DNA from: Aureococcus anophagefferens
Lineage: Eukaryota > Sar > Pelagophyceae > Pelagomonadales > Pelagomonadaceae
DNA: 29,077 bases
Direction of reading: 5' to 3'
Assembly (NCBI RefSeq): GCF_000186865.1
Contig: NW_008705563.1
Coordinates: forward strand, 289,109-318,185
A program made the translations under genes and the position numbers. Below, piece after piece: positions 10,464 through 18,566 of this stretch. Within the stretch, counting starts at the first letter, position 1; each line of letters starts with the position of its first letter. The notes under the pieces were generated by a model. The model was not told where the DNA came from. It made no database searches and saw nothing but the letters and a program-made list of their open reading frames with translations.

Positions 10464-10491
10464 TCAACACCTAGGTCAACACCGGGTCAAC
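10464..10491 (+). promoter_or_regulatory. Triple TCAAC array upstream of the NTF2-like gene
   Basis: TCAAC occurs at 10464, 10476 and 10487, about one helical turn apart, 69-96 bp before the ATG at 10560. Similar spaced TCAAC pairs occur at 19870/19881 and inside the introner left arm. A promoter role is inference. Confidence 0.35.
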
Positions 10492-10559
10492 ATCGCGTCT
10501 TTTCTCAACCCAGCCAATCTGTGACGCGACGAGCCTGCCGGAGCACCGCGCCCGCCGCC

Positions 10560-11207
10560 ATGAGCAGCAAGCTGAGCCAGGAGAAGCTCGTGGCCGGCGC
10601 GGCCTGCGCCGTCGCGGCGCTCGCGGCGCTCGCCTACCGCAGGCTCTGCCGTAAGGTCGCGGCCCTCGAGGCCAAGGACCAGATGCGCGAGTTCGCGGCC
10701 TACTACACGCGCGGCGTCGACCGCCTCGACCCGAAGATGATCCTCGCGGCCTTCGAGCCCGACGCGACCATGGACATCCCGAACCTGCCCCAGCCCGTGC
10801 CCGTGTCCGAGTTCGCGGTCGGCGCCACGGACTTCTTGAAAAAGACGCTCGTCGCGACGCAGCACTGCGTGTCCAACGCCATCGTCGTGCTGGCGCCCGA
10901 CGGGAAAACGGCGCGGTCCGAGATCTACTTCATCGCCCACCACTGGAAGAACGTCGACGGCCAGGTGGTCAACGCGGGCGTCAACGGCCGCTACCTCGAC
11001 GCGTGGACCAGGGGATCGGACGGCGTCTTCCGCATCGCGAAGCGCAAGCTCCTCTACGACTTCCAGGGCGCGCTGTGGAACAAGGCCGTCGAGGACGCGG
11101 CGAAGAACGACGGCCTCGCGTCCAAGCCCAGCGTCGCGCGGCCCGAGAACATCGGCAGCCGCGACAAAAGCGACTACTCCTACCTCCACCTCGGCCCGCT
11201 CTACTAG
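10560..11207 (+). CDS. Membrane-anchored NTF2/SnoaL-like protein
   Basis: A 215-residue protein starting at ATG 10560 (GCCGCCATGAGC, a good eukaryotic context). A single N-terminal hydrophobic segment (LVAGAACAVAALAALAYRRLC, residues about 11-31) is followed by a short coiled linker. Next comes a cone-shaped alpha+beta domain typical of NTF2/SnoaL folds: MREFAAYYTRGVDRLDP, a DATMDIP strand, ATQHCVSNAIVVL, ARSEIYFIAHH, NAGVNGRYLDAWTR and WRIAKRKLLYDF-like ends. SnoaL-type proteins include small polyketide cyclases and dehydratases; the paired histidines in the IAHHW strand lie where such pockets usually do. Specific chemistry cannot be told. The topology suggests one membrane anchor. Confidence 0.72.
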   Translation: MSSKLSQEKLVAGAACAVAALAALAYRRLCRKVAALEAKDQMREFAAYYTRGVDRLDPKMILAAFEPDATMDIPNLPQPVPVSEFAVGATDFLKKTLVATQHCVSNAIVVLAPDGKTARSEIYFIAHHWKNVDGQVVNAGVNGRYLDAWTRGSDGVFRIAKRKLLYDFQGALWNKAVEDAAKNDGLASKPSVARPENIGSRDKSDYSYLHLGPLY

Positions 11208-11228
11208 GCGCCCTAACAAGCGCCCGGC

Positions 11229-12812
11229 TTACTCGAGGAGGTAGTCGGAGATCTGGATCTCGGGCTTGCCCTCGTCGGCGAAGTCGCCCTCGAAGCGGCG
11301 CCGCCGCCAGTAGCCGTAGGAAAAGGGCCCGTAGCGGGGCGCGTTTCCCGCGAGGGGCCGCACCTCGGCGTCGTAGGCCGGGTTGTAGAAGAAGGGCGCG
11401 CTGAACCGCTCGGCTCCCGGCGCCGACGCGAGCACGCGGTGCTCGGGCGCGCGGTACGCGCCGTTCGAGAGCACCTGGAGCATGTCGCCCACCTGTGTGG
11501 AAAACAAATCTTCAACCCGACTTCAATGTTCGCGTATTCGACGGTTTCGACGCGAGGCTTTCTGCCATGCTTCGAGAACTCGACGAAAGCAATCGATGCG
11601 TCCAAAAATCAGACGAATCGACGTCGATTTGACCGAGATAGAGAGTTCTGAAGTTTGGTGGGGACCCCCCAAACCAGTGGTTGATTTCCACACAGTCGCC
11701 CACGTTGACCGTGAGCGCGCCGGCCACGGGGTCCACGGACGCCCATCTCGGCGCGCCGCCCGCGTGGGCGCGCACGTTCACCTGGAGGGCGCTGCAGCTC
11801 GGGTCCTGGTAGAGCAGCGTCAGGCACCCGGCGTCGAAGTGGCGGTTCACGCCGAGCCGCGGGCCGCCGAGCGCTTCGAGCGGCGTCGCCTGGTCGTCCT
11901 CGGCGCCGGCCGCGAGGCGCTCGTCGTCCAAATTCGCATCCGCCGCCGCGAACCTCGCCCCGGCGTGCGGCGGGTAGTAGTTCATCCGCAGGTACGACGT
12001 GTGGCCGCCGCCGAACAACCCGTCGAACGCGCCGGGGTCCAGGTCCAGCGACGCCGCGACGCCGCGGAGCAGGCCGTCGCAGACGCGCGCGCAGGCGTCG
12101 TAGTAGGCCTCGACGGCGCCCGCGAAGCCCGGCAGGCCGTCGGGGAGCTGGTTGTGGCCTGGGCAGCAAAAGGGTGCGAAATTCCCAACTTCAAAGGCTC
12201 CTATCTCGGTCGTTTTCCGCTCGTTTCGGCTGATTTTTGGACGAGCGATCGTCTCTCGGGACGGTCTCGAAGCATGGACGCTTTTTCCGGAACGCGCGCG
12301 CGCGGAACACTCACGTTGAAGCGACGTTGAATCACCCTTTTGCTGCCCTGGTTGTGGCCGTCGAGGACGACGTTCTCGGGAGCGTCCGGCGGCAAGTCGC
12401 GGCGCGGGCGGTGGCCGTAGTCGTACATCTCCTTGACGTCCCGCGTCCGCTTCGTGAACTCGTCGTCCGCGTAGCCCCGCGAGTTCGTCGCCGTCCGCTT
12501 GACGCGCCGCTTCTGCTCCGGCGTTTGTCGCGCGAAGAAATCGCGCATCGCGGCCTCGAAGTTTGCGATGACGGCCGCGGGCACGCCGTGGTTGACGACG
12601 TGGAAGAAGCCCGGCGACGCGCAGGCGCGGCCGAGGGCGCGCACGTCGGTTTCGTCGTACTCGCCGCGCATGAGCCGCGCGATGTCGAGCACGGGGATGT
12701 CGTCGTCCGTGAGCGCCTCGGGGCGCGGCGGCGGCGGGGCGCTCCGGTGCTTCGGCTGCAGCGATGCCTGCGCAGCGGCGATGGAAGCGACGACGCATGC
12801 GAGGCGCGCCAT
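11229..12812 (-). CDS. Secreted 2OG-Fe(II) dioxygenase, isopenicillin-N-synthase-like
   Basis: Exons on the minus strand are 12812-12359, 12158-11704 and 11492-11229, giving 390 residues once two introners are removed. The ATG at 12812 opens a signal-like leader (MARLACVVASIAAAQA). The DIOX_N region (IPVLDIARLMRG, SPGFFHVVNHGVP) is followed by the double-stranded beta-helix. Iron ligands are H and D in NRHFDAGCLTLLYQD and H in PEHRV. The 2-oxoglutarate pair is R and S in RFSAPFFYNP. The segment spanning the second splice, ALTVN|VGDMLQVLSNGAYRA, matches the family consensus only after splicing. Members of this superfamily hydroxylate or desaturate small molecules using 2OG and O2; the substrate is unknown. 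The stop is 19 bp after the convergent NTF2-like gene's stop. Confidence 0.9.
11493..11703 (+). mobile_element. Introner, subfamily B, copy 5 (antisense to host; intron 2 of the 2OG dioxygenase)
   Basis: Exactly 211 bp. Read on the gene strand, the target duplication GTGGGCGA precedes the element (11703-11696) and follows it (11492-11485), a perfect 8 bp. Termini on the gene strand are CTGTGTGGAAAT... and ...TTTTCCACACAG, a CTGTGTGGAAA inverted repeat distinct from subfamily A. Splicing is GT-AG, phase 0, giving LTVN|VGDMLQ. The body shares TTCAACCCGACTTCAATG, CTTCGAGAACTCGACGA and the CGTCCAAAAATCAG core with copy 7, and more distantly with subfamily A. Confidence 0.93.
12159..12358 (-). mobile_element. 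Introner, subfamily A, copy 4 (sense to host; intron 1 of the 2OG dioxygenase)
   Basis: Exactly 200 bp. On the gene strand the duplication GCCACAAC occurs at 12358-12351 and 12158-12151 (perfect). Termini are CAGGGCAGCAAAAGGG and CCCTTTTGCTGCCCAG. Splicing gives VVLDG|HNQLPDG (phase 1) and changes frame, so it is required. The donor is GC, giving a GC-AG intron. A strong GTGAGT lies 44 nt inside (12314 downward) but would shift the frame. Confidence 0.93.
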
Positions 12813-12944
12813 ACCGCCGGGCGCCTGGAATCCCAGCGCCACGCCCAAGCCTTGGGAGGCTTAGCTAATTAGGCCGAGCGAGCAGGGCATCTTGAACTAC
12901 CACACTTCGCGAAGCCTCCGGATCCGCGCGCCCGCCCCTCGACC

Positions 12945-12962
12945 GCGCGCGCGCGCGCGCGT
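12945..12962. repeat. Alternating CG run
   Basis: An uninterrupted CG-dinucleotide tract of about 18 bp just past the end of the TPR gene, between it and the 2OG dioxygenase. Such runs can adopt Z-DNA. No gene is in this 159-bp spacer. Confidence 0.7.
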
Positions 12963-12971
12963 CCGCGGCGC

Positions 12972-13553
12972 TCACTCGGCCGTGCGCTTCTCCATCTTGC
13001 GGAGGCGGACGAGGTCGGCCTTGGCCTTGGCGAGCGCGGGCCCGCGGACGTCGGCGGCGAGCGCGGCCTCGAGGTCCTCGATGGCCTCGAGGCGGTGGCC
13101 GAGCTTCTCGAGCGCGTTCGCGCGGCGCACGAGGGCCTTGACGTAGGCGCCCTCGAGGGCGAGGCAGGAGCTGCAGTCCGTGACGACCGCGACGTGCGAG
13201 CCGCGCTTGGCGTGCGCGGCGGCCCGGTTCGCGTAGAGCGCGGCCTTGCCCTCGGGCGCGTCGGGCGCCTCGTCGAGGGCGGCGCTGTACTTGGCGATGG
13301 CGCCCGCGTAGTCGCCGGCCCGGAAGGCCTCGTTCCCCAAATCCTCGAGCTCCGCGGCCGGGCTCGCCTCCCACTCCCACGACGCGACTTTCACCCACCC
13401 GTCGTCCTCGTCGGGCCCGGTCGGCGCCGCCGCCTTGGGCGCGCTCGTCGGGGTCCGCCGACCCTTGGGCGCGCGCGCCCCGCGCGCGGGGCCCGGCGCC
13501 TCGTCGAGGTCGAAGAAGCCGTCGACGTCCGCCTCGAGGACGACCGCCGCCAT
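12972..13553 (-). CDS. TPR co-chaperone-like protein, TTC1-like
   Basis: A 193-residue protein; the ATG at 13553 starts MAAVVLEADVDGFFDLDEA. The frame remains open upstream to 13826, but that part is low-complexity and lacks a convincing start. After an acidic/Pro N-terminal region and the motif WVKVASWEWE, three tetratricopeptide repeats follow: LGNEAFRAGDYAGAIAKYSA, then ALYANRAAAHAKRGSHVAVV, then ALVRRANALEKLGHRLEAI. The lysine/arginine residues at carboxylate-clamp positions (N in LGNEAF, N in LYANRA, K and R in the third repeat) suggest binding of Hsp70/Hsp90 EEVD tails. The three-TPR arrangement and size resemble TTC1. A basic tail (RKMEKRTAE) ends it. Confidence 0.8.
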   Translation of the reverse strand: MAAVVLEADVDGFFDLDEAPGPARGARAPKGRRTPTSAPKAAAPTGPDEDDGWVKVASWEWEASPAAELEDLGNEAFRAGDYAGAIAKYSAALDEAPDAPEGKAALYANRAAAHAKRGSHVAVVTDCSSCLALEGAYVKALVRRANALEKLGHRLEAIEDLEAALAADVRGPALAKAKADLVRLRKMEKRTAE

Positions 13554-13927
13554 GGGGAGGTCCGCGTCGCCGGGCCGCGGGGCGGGCGGCGCCCCGCGCG
13601 AAGCTCGCGCCTCGGCGCCTCTCGTCGCGCCCGCGTCGCGCGAGGTCCGCGGCGCGTTGAGCCCGAAGCCACACGTAGAAGCTTCGGGCGCGCTCAATCT
13701 CTTCCGAGTACAACTCAACCTTGGAAGACTCGACGTTTCTACGGCCGATACGGACGGAAAGGTGCGATGATTTAAGCAATAAAAACCCTCTCCGACAGCG
13801 CCGACGCGCGGCGCGCGGCGCAGCACGCGGCCCGGCCGCCGGCGCCGCCCCCCCCGGGGATTTGTGCGCGCTCGGGACGGTCTCGGGCTCCCAAAAACGA
13901 CCGAAAAGGAGGGGCTTTCGGACGACG
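13554..13927. promoter_or_regulatory. Divergent intergenic region
   Basis: 374 bp between the TPR gene (minus) and the PG-rich gene (plus). The left half is GC-rich low-complexity sequence. The centre (about 13690-13790) is less GC-rich and contains CAACTCAACCTTGGAAG and TTTAAGCAATAAAAACC. It probably holds the two promoters. Plus-strand open frame extends back to 13721 but I see no supported coding there. Confidence 0.4.
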
Positions 13928-14620
13928 ATGGTGCAGGCCGCCCCCCACGCCGAGGACGAGGAGTCGCAAAAGCCCACGATCGTGCGCATCCCGCGGAAGA
14001 AGCGCTACAGCAAGTACCGCGCCCTGCCGCCGTCGCCGGCCTTCAGCGCGCCGACGGACTTCAAGAAGCAGCACGGCGTCACGCTGGGCCGCGCGCCGCG
14101 GCCGTGCCTGCTGCCCGGCCCTCAGCCGTACGAGTACAGCCGGAACGTGCACCAGCTGCCGGCGGAGCCCGGCCCGGGCGAGTACGACCCGCGGGCCGTG
14201 CTCGGCGACGGCGAGCACTTCATCGTCGACATGCCCGACGGCTACCCGAGCCAGCTGGGACGCGAGGCGCTCGAGGCGCGGCTCCGCGAGCTGCGGAACC
14301 GCGTCGACGAGCTCCACGCGGTGCGGGACCCGAGCGGCGGCGGGCGCAACCCGTCCCAGAAGACGGTGCTGCGCATCGAGGCGGCCCACAGCATGCGGCG
14401 CTACCAGCGCGAGCTCGCGGAGACGCGATTGTTGCTCCGGCACCTCGCGGCGATCGAGCGCGACGAGCGCGCGGGCACGCCCTCCCCCGACTCGGCGACC
14501 CTCAAGTCGACGGGCTCGACGCTCTTCACGACGACGTCCATGGCCGCGTCGCGCGCCATCTCGCGCCAGGGGTCCTTCCCGCTGACGGTGACGGCGTCCC
14601 GCTTCGACTGGATGCCCTAG
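13928..14620 (+). CDS. Possible sperm-tail PG-rich repeat protein
   Basis: A 230-residue protein; the chosen start is ATG 13928 (GACGATGGTGCAG). The N-terminal part is basic (RIPRKKRYSKYRALPP). It contains LLPGPQPYEYSRN and PAEPGPGEYDPRAVLG; the PGPGEYDP box is the hallmark of sperm-tail PG-rich (STPGR) repeats found in ciliary microtubule inner proteins. Residues about 105-185 form a charged helical region (REALEARLRELRNRVDELH, RYQRELAETRLLLRHLAAI). The Ser/Thr-rich tail ends in SRFDWMP. Only one or two PG boxes are visible, so the ciliary assignment is tentative. Another disordered microtubule-associated protein is possible. Confidence 0.6.
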   Translation: MVQAAPHAEDEESQKPTIVRIPRKKRYSKYRALPPSPAFSAPTDFKKQHGVTLGRAPRPCLLPGPQPYEYSRNVHQLPAEPGPGEYDPRAVLGDGEHFIVDMPDGYPSQLGREALEARLRELRNRVDELHAVRDPSGGGRNPSQKTVLRIEAAHSMRRYQRELAETRLLLRHLAAIERDERAGTPSPDSATLKSTGSTLFTTTSMAASRAISRQGSFPLTVTASRFDWMP

Positions 14621-14991
14621 CGCCCGCCGCGCGAGACGCGCGGCGTCCTAACCTTATCTTCGGCGGCGGCGCCCGCGCGGCGCTCTTTGTGCGGTTTGAT
14701 CGAAGGCGGCGCCCCCGAACTCGTCGCGGGCCTCTCGAGAGCTCGTTGATGCGATCACAAGTTCAACGTGCATGATTGAAAAATTCAAACGCGTTCGGAA
14801 ATAATTCTGCAGCCCATCGGCTGCCGCAAGCCTGTAGTCCCCTTTGTTCTGCGCAAAGCGGCGTCCGCGGCGCGCGTACGCGCGCGCGATGCGCCCGCCG
14901 CCTCGGCGCGCGCGCGCGACGCGCGCCGCCCCGCGCGGCGCGCGCGCCCGCGCGCGATGACGGGACCCCACGCGCAGGCCGCCCCGCCATC
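14621..14991. other. Intergenic region upstream of the chitinolytic fusion gene
   Basis: 371 bp without a supported gene. The first part has AACCTTATCTTCGG. The middle (14745-14830) is AT-richer, with GTTCAACGTGCATGATTGAAAAATTCAAAC, a likely promoter core. The right part (14870-14960) is almost pure C/G with many CGCG steps. Confidence 0.45.
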
Positions 14992-17900
14992 ATGTCCCCC
15001 GTCGCGCTGCTCCTGCTGCCCGCCCTCTTCGGCTCCGCCGCGGGCCACGCCATGATGACCGTGCCGCCCGGGCGCCAGTTCGTCCACGGCGTGTCCATCG
15101 ACCCCAAGGTGCCCGGCGACGACGGCTACTCGACGCTCCTTGCGAGCCCGCGCGCCGCGGCGTCGGCGGCCGCGCCTCGCCCGCGACCGCGCGCCCCCCC
15201 CGCCGCAGGGCCTGGACCGACTCCGCGTCGCTCAACGCGGGCATCGGCGGCGGCGCCGGGGGCAAGGCCGTCGCGAAGGCGCGCGGCCACGGCCTCTGCG
15301 GCGACGACGGCGGCCGCGCGCTCTTCTCGTCGCCGGGCTCGGCCTACGGCGCGGCCGCGCCGACGGCCACCTGGACCGAGGGCGCCACCGTCGACATCGA
15401 GGTTGTGGTGACGGCGCACCACCTCGGCTGGTTCGAGTTCCGCCTCTGCGCCGAGGACCCCGCTGCGTCGGAGCTCACGCAGGCGTGCCTCAACGAGCAC
15501 GTGCTCAAGTTCGACGCGGCCCACGCCCGCGCGCTCTACGACGAGGAACACTTTGCCCAGGGCGTCATCATCCCCGTCGGCGCGCCCGAGCGCGCGGACG
15601 CGACGGACTACCTCGGCGACGCGACGAAGTACCGCAACGTGCACACGCAGTGCGCCGCGCCGCGCCGGCGTCCCGCGGCCGCGACGACGTTCGAGCGATG
15701 CCGACCGGGGAAACGACGAGACGTCGCCACCGAGGTGTCGTAGGCGCTCGCCGAGCTGGACGCGGCCGGCGCGTCGTTCGCCGGCGTCGTCGACGGGACC
15801 TGCTGCACCAACGGCGGGTCCTGCTCGCCGGAGGACGCGAACGAGGACCGCTTCATGGTGCCCGACTTTGGCCGCGAGGAGACGTACGCGTTGCGCTACG
15901 TCCTGCCGGCGGGCGTGACCTGCGACCACTGCACGCTCCAGTTCACCTACGTGACGGGCAACTCGGTCGGCCGGCCGGCGTCTCCGAACGGCGGTGTCCC
16001 GCGAACTGTTGACGACGTAGGTCGACAACTACCCCGAGGCGTTCTGGAATTGCGCGGACGTCGCCATCGTCGCCGACGGCGCGCCGACGGCCGCGCCCCA
16101 GGCCGTCGTCGCGCCGGCGCCCACGGACTCTGCTTCCGAGCCGCCGACCGGCGACCCGCGGAGCCGCTGCTGCTGGTGGACGGTCGACGACCCCCTGGGC
16201 GACCAGTGCGCGTCGTGCGACTCCGCGCTCGAGGCGTCGTGCGCCGCGTCCCGGAGCAAGTGCGAGGGCGAGTGCGGCGGCACGTACTGCCCCTACGACG
16301 CGTCGTGGACGCCCGCGCCGTCCGCCGCCGCCGCGTCCGCGGGCTGCCGCTGCGGGGCGATCTCGGCGCTCGACAGCGACGCGTGGTGCGAGGGCGTCGC
16401 CTGCGACGCGGCCTACGCGGACTTTTGCGCGCTCTGCTGCCCGGACTCGGACCCGGCCCCCGCGCCGACGGCGTCCGGCGAGCCGGGATGCGTCGACAGC
16501 ACGTCGTGGTACTACAAGAAGAGCAAGAACACGTGCGAGAAGTACGTCACGAAGAAATCGAAGAACTGCAAAAAAGAAGGACGAATCAGGTCCGCCGACG
16601 CTTCGAACTCGCGCGCGCCGGAAGCTCGCCCCCGTAGGTGAAAGCCGAGGACGCCTGTCTCAGCACGTGCGGTGATTGCTACGACGCGCCCGTCCCGGCG
16701 CCGACCGCGGCCGAGTGCGCCGATAGCACGTCCTGGTACTGGAAGAAAAGCAAGAACACGTGCGAAGGCTACGTCACGAAGAAGGCGAAGAATTGCAAGA
16801 AGGTGCCAAAATCTAACATAATTTACAGAGTTGATAAATTCTGTATCCCACAGGCGGACGACGACGGTGTCGAGGCGACCCGCGCCTGCTTGATGACGTG
16901 CAACCAATGCGACGTCGAGGACGCGCCGGCGCCCGCGCCGACGGCGTCGCAGTGCGCCGACAGCACGTCCTGGTACTACAAGAAGGCCAAGAACTCCTGC
17001 GAGCGCTGCGCGGCGTCCTGACGGCTTTCGAGAGATGGACATCGACGAAACGTCGTCATCGTCGCGCGCGATAGGCGCTACGTCACGAAGAAGAGCAAGA
17101 ATTGCAAGAAGAAGGACGAGTTCAAAGCGGACGCCGGCGTCGAGCGAGAGATCTTCCCGCAAACGACAGAAACCCGTCACCGTAGGTGAAAGCCGACGAC
17201 GCCTGCTTGCGAACCTGCGGCGGCTGCGACGGGGACGCGCTCGCGCCGACGGCGAAACCCGTCGCCGCGCCCGCGCCGGACCCGACGGCCGCGGATGTCC
17301 CCGCGCCGGCCCCGACGGCTGGCCCACCCACGGCCGCCTCCACCTTCGCGCGCCACGGATACGTCGAGAACTGGAACGCGTGGGACACGTCCGCGTACGA
17401 CGGCCTCACGGCGCTGCTCTACAGCTTCATCACGCTCGACTCGGCGCCGAACTCGGACGCGCCGCGCGAGGTCGTCTGGGACGGCGACGCGCTCTACGAC
17501 ACGATGACGCTCGCGGACGTCCTGGAGGTGATGACGGAGACGGACCCGACCTGGGACAACGAGCACGACTGGCAGCGCGTCAAGATCGTCGCGCTGCAGG
17601 ACTACGCCGCGGCGAACTCGAAGCGCTTCCTCTGGGCCTTCGGCGGCTGGAGCGACCTCACGAAGACGATCGAGGACGACCAGGTCGACGCCGTCGTCGA
17701 GGACCTCGTCGCGCTCCTCGCGCTCGGCGGCGCCGACGGCGTCGACTTCGACTGGGAGCACCTGAGCCAGTACCGCGACTCGGACCCGGACCTCCACGCG
17801 CAGCAGCGCGTCGTCGTCGGGAAGGTGATCGTCGCGCTCAAGGCCGCGCTCGTCGAGGCGGGCATGGAGGACATGTGGATCTGCTACACGCCGCGCTACA

Positions 17901-18434
17901 ACGCGTTCTTCCCGACGACCGGCTCGGCCTACGGCCAGAACAACATCATGACCGACGGCGAGGGCATCGACATCTTCGACTACGTCGTGGCGAACTCGGC
18001 GTACGGCGTCGACGCCGTCGACTACGTCCACCTCATGATGTACGACCTCGACGCGACGACGGCCTTCGCGGACGCCACGGAATCCTACTTCGTCCAGGCC
18101 CACTACGACGCCGTCGTCCAGTCGCACGTCGACTACGGCATCCCGCTCGAGAAGATCGTCATGGGCTTCGAGCCCGGGCCCCAGGCCTACACGGGCGTCT
18201 GGGGGGGGCTCGACCACGACAAGGCCACGATCGACGCGCTCCACGCGGCGGGCGTGGGCGGCGTCATGTTCTGGGTCGGTCGCCGGCGTTTCAAAATTTT
18301 GTCTTTTTCCCGCGTTCGAAACCGTCGCGACGTAGGCCATGAACGACCCGAAGACCGCCGACGGCGCCAACGGCAACGGCGAGACCGTCGGCGCGAACTC
18401 CGCCGCGCTCGCGAACTACGCCGCGGCGCTCTGA
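14992..18434 (+). CDS. Secreted LPMO - ShKT x3 - GH18 chitinase fusion
   Basis: One multi-exon gene, about 960-980 residues. The ATG at 14992 gives an 18-residue signal peptide (MSPVALLLLPALFGSAAG), leaving mature His1 (HAMMTVPPGRQ), as required for the copper histidine brace of lytic polysaccharide monooxygenases. The second brace His is in TAHHLGWFEFRLC (15417-15422). LPMO_10/AA15-like ends are CDHCTLQFTYVTGNS|VDNYPEAFWNCADVAIVADG. Pro/Ala linkers and a Cys-rich block follow, then three six-cysteine ShKT-like domains (starting near 16489, 16715 and 16954). The GH18 barrel has FLWAFGGWS, the catalytic DGVDFDWE (17735-17758), MMYDL and GGVMFW|AMNDP. Exons: start-(donor unresolved, about 15071-15134), 15209-15653, 15744-15965, 16021-16593(?), 16638-16802, 16854-17002, 17075-17138, 17186-18274, 18336-18434. 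It likely cleaves chitin oxidatively and hydrolytically outside the cell. Uncertain: the first intron, the one at 16594, and whether transcripts span the whole. Confidence 0.8.
15654..15743 (+). other. Predicted small intron in the LPMO domain
   Basis: The frame runs into a TAG at 15741-15743, which also forms the acceptor GTCGTAG. Homology resumes at 15744 (ALAELDAAGASFAG). Removing 15654-15743 (90 nt, GC donor) or 15657-15743 joins TQC(A) to ALAEL in frame. The donor position is uncertain by one codon. Confidence 0.65.
15966..16020 (+). other. Predicted 55-nt intron in the LPMO domain
   Basis: GTCGGCC...GACGTAG. Removal gives VTGNS|VDNYPEAFWNCADV, phase 0, restoring the LPMO consensus. Without removal the conserved NYPEAFWNC block is lost to a frameshift. 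Confidence 0.85.
16594..16637 (+). other. Tentative intron in ShKT-like domain 1
   Basis: The frame must skip from KNCKKEG... to KAEDACLSTCGDC, whose coding starts after CCCCGTAG (16630-16637) because of a TGA overlapping 16638. A GC donor at 16594 is in phase. Comparison with the third repeat suggests one extra A near 16572, so the donor remains uncertain. Confidence 0.45.
16803..16853 (+). other. Predicted 51-nt AT-rich intron in ShKT-like domain 2
   Basis: GTGCCAAAATC...CCCACAG is strongly AT-rich against GC-rich neighbours and is a multiple of three without stops, so it would otherwise read through. Removal gives KNCKK|ADDDGVEATRACLMTC, matching the other repeats. Confidence 0.8.
17003..17074 (+). 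other. Predicted 72-nt GC-AG intron with near-duplicated flanks, ShKT-like domain 3
   Basis: The intron starts GCGCTGCG (17003) and the next exon starts GCGCTACG (17075), a 7/8 match like an introner target duplication. Removal gives KNSCER|YVTKKSKNCKK in frame (phase 2), and an in-frame TGA is removed. The body is unrelated to subfamilies A and B. Confidence 0.7.
17139..17185 (+). other. Predicted 47-nt intron in ShKT-like domain 3
   Basis: GTCGAGCG...CACCGTAG. Removal joins KADAG to VKADDACLRTCGGC, phase 0, and removes a frame break. Confidence 0.75.
18275..18335 (+). other. Predicted 61-nt intron near the GH18 C-terminus
   Basis: GTCGGTCG...GCGACGTAG with a T-rich centre. Removal gives GGVMFW|AMNDPKTADG, phase 0, matching the GH18 GVMFWA end. 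The following exon stops at TGA 18432-18434. Confidence 0.85.
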
Positions 18435-18449
18435 AGACCCCCGCCATGA

Positions 18450-18511
18450 CCCCGTGTGTGCACCTCCCCTGACAAGACCCCGTGTGCCACCCCGTGTGCC
18501 ATCCCCGTGTG
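18450..18511. repeat. CCCCGTGTG short repeats after the chitinase gene
   Basis: Four copies of CCCCGTGTG start at about 18450, 18478, 18490 and 18503 in the convergent spacer between the chitinolytic fusion and the rhomboid-like gene. No function is evident; possibly 3' UTR or terminator sequence. Confidence 0.75.
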
Positions 18512-18566
18512 AACCCCCCCCGCCCCGAACGGCCTTCCGCGACGTCGGTAACGGCGGCTCCGGTGC

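Noticed and set aside
12945..12962. CRISPR- or telomere-like repeat reading of the CG runs
   Set aside because: They are simple dinucleotide tracts without spacers or telomeric sequence.
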